Shown here: one piece after another, positions 1 to 11,399 of the stretch
How positions within the stretch are numbered: the stretch's first letter is position 1
How the letters are laid out: every line of letters begins with the position of its first letter
Made by a program: the position numbers and the translations under genes
DNA from: Martelella limonii
GTDB lineage: Bacteria > Pseudomonadota > Alphaproteobacteria > Rhizobiales > Rhizobiaceae
NCBI RefSeq assembly: GCF_013344475.1
Contig: NZ_JABUOU010000001.1
Coordinates: forward strand, 186,001 to 250,000
DNA: 64,000 nt
Direction: 5' to 3'
The notes under the pieces: model-generated
Database searches by the model: none
What the model was told of the DNA's origin: nothing
Seen by the model: the letters and a program-made list of their open reading frames with translations, nothing else

Positions 1-128
1 ATCGCGGCATTGCGCCGCTCCTCGTGCGGGATCGACAGCATCTCGACATCGCGGCGGCTTTCCATGCGGGTGCGGATCTGCAGACCGGTGGTGCCGTGTT
101 CGCCGTCGATGAAGATTTTCGCTGCCAT
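1..128 (-). CDS. argC: N-acetyl-gamma-glutamyl-phosphate reductase, N-terminal part only
   Basis: The gene runs off the left edge, so only the first 42 codons are present. The start is the ATG ending at 128, with an AAGGA-type ribosome-binding site just upstream on the minus strand. The translation begins [18 protein letters not shown], the N-terminal nucleotide-binding segment of the short (about 310-residue) alphaproteobacterial ArgC type, followed by [15 protein letters not shown]. The enzyme reduces N-acetylglutamyl phosphate to the semialdehyde with NADPH in cytoplasmic arginine synthesis. Everything beyond the N-terminus, including the catalytic cysteine, lies outside the window, so integrity cannot be judged. 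Confidence 0.93.
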   Translation of the reverse strand, partial: MAAKIFIDGEHGTTGLQIRTRMESRRDVEMLSIPHEERRNAA

Positions 129-158
129 GCTCTCGTCCTTTCACAATTGATGTCGCGT

Positions 159-187
159 TATATAGAGCGGGTCTGCCGGACCCGCAA
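159..187 (-). promoter_or_regulatory. candidate argC promoter
   Basis: On the minus strand TTGCGG (187-182) is followed after 17 bp by TATATA (164-159), about 30 bp before the argC start. A short hairpin (167-185, GCGGGTC arm, tgcc loop) overlaps it and may end transcription of the isomerase gene upstream, but it has no proper T-run. Confidence 0.35.
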
Positions 188-215
188 TAATCCCGCGATC
201 ATGTTGCGCCCGTTC

Positions 216-1472
216 TCAGGGCTGTTTGACGTCCCGGTAGATCATTTCCGGAAGGCTGCCGAAGGCGGGATAGAGCGGGATCAGGCAGGCCTGAAGCGCG
301 TGGTAGATATCGCCCTTGCCGGGAAACAGCGTTGTCTGGGGAACGAGATCTTCCGAAAGCTCTTCATGCCATCCGCCCTTTTCATGGTCGAGCAGGTGGT
401 TGGCGATGAAGCTCCACTGCTTGCGATAGGCATACATATGCACGTCCTGGCCGAAGTGGGCGGTCAGGAAGTGGGTGGCGCCGATGCCTTCGGCATGCGG
501 CCACCAGAGCTTTGCGCGGTTCTTCGGCTGGTTGTCCCAGTCGAGCGTGTAGAACATGCCGCGCTTCTCGTAGTCCCAGCCGTGCTTGAAGGCCGACATG
601 AACAATTCATGGGCCGCGTGCGGCATCCATCCATGCGAGCGGCCGGTCAGCGTATAAAGCTGCAGCAGGAGCCGGGTCCATTCCAGCCAGTGGCCGGGCG
701 TGGTGCCGGACGGGCGGAACATCTCGTTACCGGCATAGTCGCGATCGATCTGCCAGTCTTCGGTGAAATGCTCGGCCACGCGATAGTCGCAGGATGCGGC
801 ATGTTTCTTGATGATCAGCTCAGCGATCCGCTTGGCCTTGGTCAGATAGTCGATGTTGCCGGTCACCTCATAGGCTTCCATCAGGGCTTCGGTCATGTGC
901 ATGTTGCAGTTCTGACCGCGATAGCCGCGCACCGGCGTCCAGTCGGTCTCGAACTCCTCCGCCACGGCGCCGTGGTCTTCTTCCCAGAAGCGCTTGTTGA
1001 TCACCTCGGTGACATCGGAAATCAACGTGTCGGCAAGCGGGTGTCCGGCGAATTTGGCAGAGGAGGCGGCGAGCAGCACGAAGGCGTGCCCATAGGCCTG
1101 CTTGCTCGGGTTGCCGACGGGACCGTCGTCGTTCACTTGCCAGAAGTAGCCGCCATTGACCTTGTCGCGGTGCTGGTTCCAGAGATAGTTGATACCGTGG
1201 TCCATCAGGTCGTCGCAACCGGGGCGGCCGAGCAGATGGCCGATCGCCATGCAGTGGATCATGCGGGTCGTGGTATGGATGCCGCGCACCGGGTTGTCAC
1301 CGCCTGTCGGCCGGCCGTCCTTGTCGAACTCGTAGAAGCCGCCCTTCGGGTTGATCGACCGGTACTGGAAATAATCAAAGAGGTTGTTTGCCTGCTGCAT
1401 CAGCCAATCGCGATGATAGGGCCTCTTGATCCACCGCGGCGGAGCGACCAGCGTGTTGATTTTCGGCTTCAT
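216..1472 (-). CDS. AGE family sugar epimerase/isomerase (YihS-like)
   Basis: A 418-residue cytoplasmic enzyme of the N-acylglucosamine 2-epimerase (AGE) family, whose members interconvert aldoses, ketoses or 2-epimers inside an (alpha/alpha)6 barrel. The His-rich catalytic segments of the family are visible: TRMIHCMAIG (near residue 70), QNCNMHMTEALM (near 190), PGHWLEW, WWPHAEGIG (near 325) and KGDIYHALQ (near 390). These resemble the YihS/mannose-isomerase branch more than the renin-binding branch. The ATG start has a GGGAGG site 7 bp upstream. It lies between argC and the divergent metH with no sugar-uptake genes nearby, so the substrate (mannose, glucose or sulfoquinovose type) cannot be assigned. 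Confidence 0.85.
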   Translation of the reverse strand: MKPKINTLVAPPRWIKRPYHRDWLMQQANNLFDYFQYRSINPKGGFYEFDKDGRPTGGDNPVRGIHTTTRMIHCMAIGHLLGRPGCDDLMDHGINYLWNQHRDKVNGGYFWQVNDDGPVGNPSKQAYGHAFVLLAASSAKFAGHPLADTLISDVTEVINKRFWEEDHGAVAEEFETDWTPVRGYRGQNCNMHMTEALMEAYEVTGNIDYLTKAKRIAELIIKKHAASCDYRVAEHFTEDWQIDRDYAGNEMFRPSGTTPGHWLEWTRLLLQLYTLTGRSHGWMPHAAHELFMSAFKHGWDYEKRGMFYTLDWDNQPKNRAKLWWPHAEGIGATHFLTAHFGQDVHMYAYRKQWSFIANHLLDHEKGGWHEELSEDLVPQTTLFPGKGDIYHALQACLIPLYPAFGSLPEMIYRDVKQP

Positions 1473-1675
1473 GGCAAATCCTCCCTTGGGCAGCGACCGG
1501 AACCGGCCCTTTCATGCGTGCGGACTGACGGTTTTGTCAGTTGATCAAGATATACCCCGCTACAGGTGTCATCTCAATTCTGATTTGCATCGTCCTTGAT
1601 CCTGCGCAATGAATGCGACACGCGTGCGACGGGTTCACCGGGGCTGAAGACGCTGATTTATCGCCCCATATATTG

Positions 1676-1695
1676 ACATAAATATATCTTTATGT
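1676..1695. promoter_or_regulatory. palindromic operator upstream of metH (SahR/ArsR-like motif)
   Basis: The 20-bp palindrome ACATAAATATATCTTTATGT pairs at 9 of 10 positions. It overlaps a TTGACA hexamer at 1673-1678 and ends 31 bp before the preferred metH start. The shape resembles the ATAAAGATATCTTTAT-type site that I associate with SahR-like ArsR regulators of the methionine cycle; the assignment to that regulator is inference. Confidence 0.6.
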
Positions 1696-1726
1696 GATCC
1701 CACGCCTTCAATGTCTGGAGATGTCT

Positions 1727-5497
<3,771 letters not shown>

Positions 5498-5542
5498 GGG
5501 CGGCGTCGGGTCGCTGGCAAATCTCTCCCTCCACGGGCGTCA

Positions 5543-5655
5543 TCCTCGGCTTGTCCCGAGGAGGACGGAGCCAATTGCGGCGGCCCGGCAACAATCTGAT
5601 CGGTTCCGTTAAAGGAAGGATGCGTGCTGAGATGCCCGGGACAAGCCCGAGCATC
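5543..5655. repeat. paired extragenic palindrome (REPIN-like) between metH and GST gene
   Basis: Two hairpins in opposite orientation fill the 183-bp convergent gap. One is TCCTCGG / CCGAGGA around a CTTGTC loop (5543-5562); the other has GATGCCCGGG and CCCGAGCATC arms around ACAAG (5631-5655). They belong to the same family as elements near 45.8-46.4, 51.4 and 56.5 kb. Either hairpin could also act as a weak terminator for the converging genes. Confidence 0.75.
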
Positions 5656-5680
5656 ACGGTGGTGCGAGGACTTGGCTTTG

Positions 5681-6298
5681 TTAGCTGTTTGCCGCCGCTT
5701 CGTCGTCGAGCTTCGTCGCACGGATATAGGCCGGGCGGGCGGTCAGGCGTTCTGCATAGGGCGCGAAAGAGGCTCTTTTGTCGAATGAGCCGAACTGCAG
5801 ACCCCAGATCACCTGTGCGCCGACATAGACGTCCGCAGCGGTGAAACTGTCGCCAGCGATGTAGGGATGCTCCGACAGCCATGCGTCGAGCGTGTCCATC
5901 ACGTGATCGAAATTGCCGTAGCCGGCAGCGCGTTCCCGCTCGGAGGGAACCACAAAGCCCAGCGATCTGTTGGTGACCGCTGCCTCGACGGGGCCTGCGG
6001 CGAAAAACATCCAGCGGTAATAGTTGCCGCGCGCGACCGGCGGCGGCGCAAGGCCCGCTTCCGGGAAGACATCGGCGAGATAGGCGCAGATCGCCGCGCA
6101 TTCCGTTACCACCGTGCCCTCATGGACGATCGCCGGCACCTTGCCCATCGGGTTGACGGCCAGATAGGCGGGGTCCTTCATCGTGCCGTTATAGGTCAGG
6201 ATGCGGGTTTCGTAGTCCGCCCCCGCTTCCTCCAGCATCCACCGCGCGATCCGGCCGCGCGATTGCGGGTTGGTGTAGAATGTGATCCTGCTCATCAT
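5681..6298 (-). CDS. glutathione S-transferase family protein
   Basis: A 205-residue cytoplasmic GST. The N-terminal thioredoxin-fold half reads MMSRITFYTNPQSRGRIARWMLEEAG, with Ser/Arg at the glutathione-activating position. It continues to NPMGKVPAIVHEG, which holds the conserved cis-Pro, and VTECAAICAYLAD, the glutathione gamma-glutamyl site. The helical C-terminal half follows from about residue 90 and ends ...RPAYIRATKLDDEAAANS. Two adjacent ATG codons could serve as start. It stands alone, converging on metH, so no substrate can be inferred from its neighbours. GST families of this type detoxify electrophiles or act in aromatic degradation. Confidence 0.88.
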   Translation of the reverse strand: MMSRITFYTNPQSRGRIARWMLEEAGADYETRILTYNGTMKDPAYLAVNPMGKVPAIVHEGTVVTECAAICAYLADVFPEAGLAPPPVARGNYYRWMFFAAGPVEAAVTNRSLGFVVPSERERAAGYGNFDHVMDTLDAWLSEHPYIAGDSFTAADVYVGAQVIWGLQFGSFDKRASFAPYAERLTARPAYIRATKLDDEAAANS

Positions 6299-6363
6299 AT
6301 GCTCCCTGCGTTCTCAGTCTGTTCTCAGTTATCTCTGACGGGAATGCAAGATGGAAATGAGAA

Positions 6364-6383
6364 ACCCGGCACGATGGCCGGGT
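6364..6383 (-). terminator. hairpin terminator after the DUF779 gene
   Basis: ACCCGGC (6364-6370), loop acgatg, GCCGGGT (6377-6383). It lies 64 bp past the stop of the DUF779 gene on the minus strand and is followed there by TTTCTC. Nearly the same hairpin occurs after icd. Confidence 0.55.
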
Positions 6384-6446
6384 GTTGTCCAGGGCTTGGC
6401 AGATAGCAGCAGCATTCGGCCGATTGATGCCACGGGCCTTCGGCAT

Positions 6447-6878
6447 TCACGCCTCGCGCCTCCCGGCCTCTTCAAGCTCTGCCTGTTCCGCTTCGCTCAG
6501 AACACGCGAGCGCGTCAGGAACCGTTTCTCGCGGCCATTGTCGAGGCTGAACATGCCGCCGCGGCCGGGGACCACATCGAGGATCAGTTGGGTGTGTTTC
6601 CATGCTGCGAACTGCGGACCGGATATCCAGACTTCCGCGCCGTCTACAGTGCCGAGTTTCACATCGCTGTTGCCGAGGTGGAATTCTTCCTTCGGGTAGC
6701 ACATTGGCGAAGAGCCGTCGCAGCAGCCGCCGGACTGGTGAAACATGATCTCGCCGTGGTCGGCCCTGATCTCGCGGATCAATGCGCGCGCGGCAAGCGT
6801 CGCGGTCACGCGGGTGCCTCTCTCGGCGCCGGCGGGCAGGTCGGCGTCGGTGACGCAGTGAATGTCCTGCTTTTCCAT
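6447..6878 (-). CDS. DUF779 domain protein, partner of acetaldehyde dehydrogenase
   Basis: A 143-residue protein of the DUF779 family, regularly found immediately after acetaldehyde dehydrogenase genes; its biochemical role is not established. The conserved Cys/His-rich core is present: HQSGGCCDGSSPMCY near residue 48, KLGTVDGAEVWISG, and WKHTQLILDVVPGRGGMFSLD. I chose the ATG at 6878 because GGAG sits 6 bp before it; an in-frame ATG at 6890 has a poorer site. It begins 79 bp after the aldehyde dehydrogenase stop and is probably co-transcribed with it, ending at the hairpin at 6364-6383. Confidence 0.85.
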   Translation of the reverse strand: MEKQDIHCVTDADLPAGAERGTRVTATLAARALIREIRADHGEIMFHQSGGCCDGSSPMCYPKEEFHLGNSDVKLGTVDGAEVWISGPQFAAWKHTQLILDVVPGRGGMFSLDNGREKRFLTRSRVLSEAEQAELEEAGRREA

Positions 6879-6957
6879 ATCCGTCTCCATATCCGAAAAC
6901 AGGCAGGCGGGCAGAGCCGAGGCCCCACCCGCCGCCCGGGAGGATCGCCTGGAAGGC

Positions 6958-8478
6958 TCAGAAGAAGCCGACCTTGTCCGTCGAGTAGCTGACCAGAAGG
7001 TTCTTGGTCTGCTGGTAGTGGTCAAGCATCATCTTGTGGGTCTCGCGCCCGATGCCGGACTGCTTGTAGCCGCCGAAGGCCGCATGGGCAGGATAGGCAT
7101 GGTAGTTGTTGACCCAGACGCGTCCGGCCTGGATATGGCGGCCGAAGCGGTAGCAGGTGTTGGCATCGCGCGACCACACGCCGGCGCCGAGGCCATAGAG
7201 CGTGTCATTGGCGATTTCGAGGGCTTCCGCCTCGTCCTTGAAGGTGGTGACGGAGACGACCGGCCCGAAGATTTCCTCCTGGAACACGCGCATCTTGTTG
7301 TGGCCCTTGAGGATCGTCGGCTGGACATAGTAGCCGTTCGAAAGCTCGCCGCCGAGATCGGCTGCCTGACCGCCGAGCAGCACCTCGGCGCCCTCCTGGC
7401 GTCCGATATCGAAGTAGCTGAGGATCTTTTCCTTCTGCTCGCTCGAGGCCTGGGCGCCGATCATGGTGTTGTCGGCGCGTGGGTCGCCCTGGATGATCGC
7501 CTTGGTGCGGGCAATCGCGCGTTCCATGAAGGCGTCGTAGATGTCTTCCTGGATCAGAGCGCGGCTCGGGCAGGTGCAGACCTCTCCCTGGTTGAGCGCG
7601 AAGAACACGAAGCCTTCGACCGCCTTGTCGAGATAGCCGTCATCCTCGCGCATCACATCCTTGAAGAAGATGTTGGGCGATTTGCCGCCAAGCTCCAGCG
7701 TCACCGGAATGAGGTTCTCGGTGGCATACTGCATGATCAGGCGGCCGGTGGTGGTCTCGCCGGTGAAGGCGATCTTGGAGATCCGCGAGCTCTGCGCCAG
7801 CGGCTTGCCGGCCTCCAGCCCGAAGCCGTTGACGATGTTGAGCACGCCGGGCGGCAGGATGTCGGCGATCAGCTCCGCCAGCACCAGGATCGAGGCTGGC
7901 GTCTGCTCGGCGGGCTTCAGCACCACGCAGTTGCCGGCGGCAATCGCTGGCGCCAGCTTCCAGGCGGCCATCAGGATCGGGAAGTTCCACGGAATGATCT
8001 GGCCGACCACGCCGAGCGGCTCGTGGAAGTGATAGGCGACGGTGTCGTTGTCGATCTCGCTCATCGAGCCTTCCTGCGCGCGCAGCGCCGAGGCGAAGTA
8101 GCGGAAATGGTCGGCGGCGAGCGGAATGTCGGCATTCATCGTCTCGCGGATCGGCTTGCCGTTGTCCCAGGTCTCGCAGGTGGCGATCAGCGCAAGATTG
8201 GCCTCGATCGTGTCGGCGATCTTCAGAAGCGCGCGGGCGCGGTCGGTCGGCGAGGTTGCGGCCCATTTCGCCTTGGCGGCGTGCGCGGCATCGAGCGCCA
8301 GCTCGATATCGGCGGCGTCGGAGCGGGCGATCTCATTGATCTCGGCGCCGGTGATCGGCGTCGTATTGGTGAAATAGCGGCCGTTCTTCGGTGCAACGAA
8401 CTTGCCGCCGATGAAATTGTCATAGCGGTCCTTGAAGGGGGATTTCAGAAGACCTTCGGGTTTCGTCATCTCGTTCAT
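6958..8478 (-). CDS. NAD-dependent acetaldehyde/aldehyde dehydrogenase (AcoD/ExaC-like)
   Basis: A 506-residue aldehyde dehydrogenase. Rossmann and catalytic motifs are intact: [18 protein letters not shown] near residue 155, [11 protein letters not shown] near 235, catalytic Glu in LELGGKSPN near 265, and the catalytic Cys in [15 protein letters not shown] near 305. The NTTPITG N-terminus and the neighbouring DUF779 and AcoR-like genes place it with the AcoD/ExaC acetaldehyde dehydrogenases used in ethanol or acetoin catabolism. The start has GGAGG 7 bp upstream. A perfect inverted repeat lies about 100 bp upstream, between this gene and its presumed regulator. The exact aldehyde is inferred. 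Confidence 0.92.
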   Translation of the reverse strand: MNEMTKPEGLLKSPFKDRYDNFIGGKFVAPKNGRYFTNTTPITGAEINEIARSDAADIELALDAAHAAKAKWAATSPTDRARALLKIADTIEANLALIATCETWDNGKPIRETMNADIPLAADHFRYFASALRAQEGSMSEIDNDTVAYHFHEPLGVVGQIIPWNFPILMAAWKLAPAIAAGNCVVLKPAEQTPASILVLAELIADILPPGVLNIVNGFGLEAGKPLAQSSRISKIAFTGETTTGRLIMQYATENLIPVTLELGGKSPNIFFKDVMREDDGYLDKAVEGFVFFALNQGEVCTCPSRALIQEDIYDAFMERAIARTKAIIQGDPRADNTMIGAQASSEQKEKILSYFDIGRQEGAEVLLGGQAADLGGELSNGYYVQPTILKGHNKMRVFQEEIFGPVVSVTTFKDEAEALEIANDTLYGLGAGVWSRDANTCYRFGRHIQAGRVWVNNYHAYPAHAAFGGYKQSGIGRETHKMMLDHYQQTKNLLVSYSTDKVGFF

Positions 8479-8577
8479 GGCATTTCCTCCCAGAAATCGT
8501 GCTGAACATTGGTGAGAGCCCGAGTTTCGGTCTGGGAGCGCGATTTGTCACCGGCTGCAAGGCGGCAGGTGCGCGTG

Positions 8578-8599
8578 ACTGTCTCGCTGGTGAGACAGT
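8578..8599. promoter_or_regulatory. inverted-repeat operator between AcoR-like regulator and aldehyde dehydrogenase
   Basis: ACTGTCTC (8578-8585), six-base spacer gctggt, GAGACAGT (8592-8599): a perfect 8-bp inverted repeat centred about 110 bp upstream of the dehydrogenase start. That is a position suited to an activator site. I see no -24/-12 sigma-54 promoter between it and the gene. Confidence 0.7.
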
Positions 8600-8663
8600 T
8601 TTCGGGATGAAAGGAGGATTTCGGGCAGAGCCTCGTGCCGTGCTACCGAAGAACGGCCGCCGT

Positions 8664-9677
8664 TCAGTTCTGCGCGAATTTGCCAGCGACGCCGAGTCGC
8701 TTCATGCGCCGGTAGAGCGTTGCCCTGCCGATACCGAGATCCTGTGCCGCGCGGCTGGCATTGCCATGCTGGCGGGCAAGCGCCTTGAGGATCGCCGCAC
8801 GTTCGGCGGAGGCAAGCCCGGTCTCGCCGGTGTCGCCCGAAAGAAGATCATCGGCCGGGATCGGCGAGAAAGCGCCGCACGGGGCAAGCCCCAGAGCCAG
8901 CCTTGCGCCACGGGTGGCGCCGATCACCAGATCGTTCTCGTCGACGGCGATCAGGGCAAGCGCGTCAGTGCCCGGGCTCTCGCGCTCTTCATGGTCATCG
9001 ACCAGGACCACGCGCTGGCCGCTATGGCCATGGCGGAAGCAATCCGCCTCGATCTGGCGCGCGGCCTGGCGGACGAGTGCGGCGATCATCTGATTTGCCG
9101 CCGCCGTCTGGTCGCTGCGGGCGGACGAAATGTCGAGCGCGCCGATCAGCCGGCCATCCGCGCCATAGATCGGGGCGTCGACGCAGCTCATCGAAATATT
9201 GCGGTCTAGGAAATGCTCGTCGCGGTGAATGATCAGGGCGCGTTCCTCTGCGAGGCACGTCCCGATGCCATTGGTACCCATGGCCGATTCCGACCAGCTC
9301 TGGCCCGGTCTCAGCCCCCAGCTTTCAAAGCTTAAGCGATCGCCGCTGCGCCAGCGGGCATCGAGCACCACGCCATCGGCATCGCTGAGAAACACGCCAC
9401 AGGCGGACAGCGAGACGCATTTGTAGAGATGATCAAGCTGGGCGCGCCCGACATGCATCAGCAGGTCGGAGCCCTCGATGCGCCGCTTCAGCTCGCTATC
9501 CGTCAGGGCTTCGGCGCGACGGGGCCTTGCGCCGGCGGGGTCAAGCCCGTGCTGCACCAGAGAGCGCCACCACGACGCAGCAACGGACGAGCGCGCCGGG
9601 CCGTTGGCAGAAAGCGCCGTCGCAGTCACGATGTCGGCATGGGCGCGGCTTTCCGCCGGCCTTGAACCATAAGCCAT
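8664..9677 (-). CDS. AcoR-like GAF/Fis-HTH transcriptional regulator lacking the AAA+ domain
   Basis: A 337-residue regulator. The N-terminal part matches the AcoR/acetoin-catabolism regulator sensory region (SSVAASWWRSLVQHGLDPAG, then a GAF-like domain about 75-205 with GVVLDARWRSGDRLSFESWG and ESAMGTNGIGTCL). The C-terminus is a Fis-type helix-turn-helix (AILKALARQHGNASRAAQDLGIGRATLYRRMKRLG). Full AcoR proteins are about 600-670 residues with a sigma-54-activating AAA+ ATPase (GAFTGA motif) between these parts. That domain is absent here, with no frameshift visible, so the protein should act as a simple DNA-binding activator or repressor. It lies upstream of, and in line with, the acetaldehyde dehydrogenase gene, its likely target. 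Confidence 0.85.
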   Translation of the reverse strand: MAYGSRPAESRAHADIVTATALSANGPARSSVAASWWRSLVQHGLDPAGARPRRAEALTDSELKRRIEGSDLLMHVGRAQLDHLYKCVSLSACGVFLSDADGVVLDARWRSGDRLSFESWGLRPGQSWSESAMGTNGIGTCLAEERALIIHRDEHFLDRNISMSCVDAPIYGADGRLIGALDISSARSDQTAAANQMIAALVRQAARQIEADCFRHGHSGQRVVLVDDHEERESPGTDALALIAVDENDLVIGATRGARLALGLAPCGAFSPIPADDLLSGDTGETGLASAERAAILKALARQHGNASRAAQDLGIGRATLYRRMKRLGVAGKFAQN

Positions 9678-9860
9678 CGGTATCTCCTCCCGCTTCCGTT
9701 CGGCCTCTCATCGGGGTCTCGTCGGATCCCCTCAGCGGTTCCAGCCGACATTGTGATCCAAAATGCGGCAAGAGTGAAGGCGGTTTGGCGCGTCTCTGCG
9801 TCAGACTTTTGCAGGGGTGAGATGCTCGTGCCCGCCGGGTGAGGCGTATCTGAAAAGCAG

Positions 9861-9884
9861 AAACCCGGCGCGATGGCCGGGTTT
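9861..9884 (-). terminator. icd transcription terminator
   Basis: AAACCCGGC (9861-9869), loop gcgatg, GCCGGGTTT (9876-9884), a 9-bp perfect stem located 27 bp after the icd stop on the minus strand, followed by CTGCTTTTC. Confidence 0.7.
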
Positions 9885-9911
9885 CGGTATTCTTCAGAAA
9901 ATGTGCTGGCC

Positions 9912-11126
9912 TCAGGCGGCCATGGCCTTCTGCAGGTTCTCGTCGATCTTGTCGAGGAAGGCGGTGGTCGAGAGCCACGGCTGGTCGGGGCCGATGAGCA
10001 GCGCCAGGTCCTTGGTCATGTGGCCGCTTTCGACCGTGTCGACGCAGACCTTTTCCAGCGTTTCGGCGAAGTTGATCAGCTCCTGATTGTCGTCCAGCTT
10101 GCCGCGATGGGCGAGGCCACGGGTCCAGGCGAAGATCGAGGCGATCGAGTTGGTCGAGGTCTCCTGACCCTTCTGGTGCTGGCGGTAGTGGCGGGTCACC
10201 GTGCCGTGGGCGGCTTCGGCTTCAACGGTCTTGCCATCCGGCGTCATCAGAACCGAGGTCATCAGGCCGAGCGAGCCGAAGCCCTGTGCCACGATGTCGG
10301 ACTGCACGTCGCCGTCATAGTTCTTGCAGGCCCAGACGTAACCGCCGGACCACTTCAGCGCGGAGGCGACCATGTCGTCGATCAGGCGATGCTCGTACCA
10401 GATCTTCTTCTTGTCGTACTCGGCCTTGAACTCTGCCTCGTAGACTTCCTGGAAGATGTCCTTGAAGCGGCCGTCATAGGCCTTGAGAATGGTGTTCTTG
10501 GTCGAAAGGTAGCAGGGAACGCCGCGCATCAGGGCGTAGTTCAGCGAGGCGCGGGCGAAATCGCGGATCGAATCGTCGAGGTTGTACATTGCCATGGCAA
10601 CGCCGGAGGAGGGGGCGTCGAACACTTCATGCTCGATTTCCTTGCCGTCTTCGCCGACGAACTTGATCGAGAGCTTGCCCTTGCCCGGGAACTTGAAGTC
10701 GGTTGCGCGGTACTGGTCGCCAAAGGCATGACGGCCGACGATGATCGGCTGGGTCCAGCCGGGCACCAGACGCGGCACGTTCTGCATGATGATCGGCTCG
10801 CGGAAGATCACGCCGCCGAGGATGTTACGGATCGTGCCGTTCGGCGAGCGCCACATCTTCTTCAGCGAGAATTCCTCGACGCGGGCCTCATCCGGCGTGA
10901 TGGTCGCGCACTTGATGCCGACGCCGTGCTTCTTGATGGCGTTGGCAGCATCGACGGTCACCTGGTCGTCGGTGGCATCGCGGTTCTGAACCGAGAGGTC
11001 GTAATATTCGATCGGAAGATCGAGATAGGGCAGGATCAGCTTGTCCTTGATGAACTGCCAGATGATGCGCGTCATTTCATCGCCGTCGAGGTCGACAACC
11101 GGATTAGCCACCTTGATCTTCGTCAT
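9912..11126 (-). CDS. icd: NADP-dependent isocitrate dehydrogenase
   Basis: A 404-residue enzyme of the eukaryote-like (homodimeric, about 400-residue) NADP-IDH type usual in rhizobia. It oxidatively decarboxylates isocitrate to 2-oxoglutarate in the TCA cycle. Visible motifs: [17 protein letters not shown] at the N-terminus, [13 protein letters not shown]-type substrate loop (here [21 protein letters not shown] near residue 95), [24 protein letters not shown] (metal site near 270) and [17 protein letters not shown] (coenzyme site near 305). The ATG at 11126 has GAGAGG 7 bp upstream; an in-frame ATG eight codons earlier lacks a site and the family N-terminus begins MTKIKV. Monocistronic, ending at the hairpin 9861-9884. 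Confidence 0.97.
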   Translation of the reverse strand: MTKIKVANPVVDLDGDEMTRIIWQFIKDKLILPYLDLPIEYYDLSVQNRDATDDQVTVDAANAIKKHGVGIKCATITPDEARVEEFSLKKMWRSPNGTIRNILGGVIFREPIIMQNVPRLVPGWTQPIIVGRHAFGDQYRATDFKFPGKGKLSIKFVGEDGKEIEHEVFDAPSSGVAMAMYNLDDSIRDFARASLNYALMRGVPCYLSTKNTILKAYDGRFKDIFQEVYEAEFKAEYDKKKIWYEHRLIDDMVASALKWSGGYVWACKNYDGDVQSDIVAQGFGSLGLMTSVLMTPDGKTVEAEAAHGTVTRHYRQHQKGQETSTNSIASIFAWTRGLAHRGKLDDNQELINFAETLEKVCVDTVESGHMTKDLALLIGPDQPWLSTTAFLDKIDENLQKAMAA

Positions 11127-11272
11127 GCTTTTTCCTCTCTTCAGGGCCACAGGCCTTGTGTATCCATAGTTTCCCGAGGGCTATAGCATTGCGGTGGCGG
11201 GGAAAAAAGGCATCGGGGCCCGAAACTTTGCGAAAAGTCGCGGCCCGGCACGCGCCAAGCGGTCCGGATGCC

Positions 11273-11307
11273 GTAACAATTGTTATTCCTATAACTTCTG
11301 TTATAGT
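11273..11307 (+). promoter_or_regulatory. psuK promoter with a phased array of four alternating half-sites
   Basis: GTAAC (11273), GTTAT (11282), ATAAC (11291) and GTTAT (11300) follow one another at exactly 9-bp steps, each separated by 4 bp, so neighbouring half-sites are inverted relative to each other. They overlap a plausible promoter, TTGTTA (11280-11285), 16 bp, TATAGT (11302-11307). This is likely the binding array of a regulator of the psuKG operon, perhaps PsuK's own N-terminal winged helix. Confidence 0.6.
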
Positions 11308-11399
11308 GATGAAAAGACGGTCGCGCCGTGAAGATTTAAATATCGTCCGCAAAGCGTTGGTTTTAAAAATATATCTTCTTCCGAAGGCAGGTTTTTGAC

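Noticed and set aside
1473-1726. SAM or cobalamin riboswitch before metH
   Set aside because: The promoter/operator lies about 30 bp from the start, leaving no room for an aptamer, and no riboswitch core is visible further upstream.
8479-8577. Sigma-54 promoter upstream of the aldehyde dehydrogenase
   Set aside because: A TTGCA element is present, but no GG at the required -24 distance, and the regulator lacks the ATPase needed for sigma-54.
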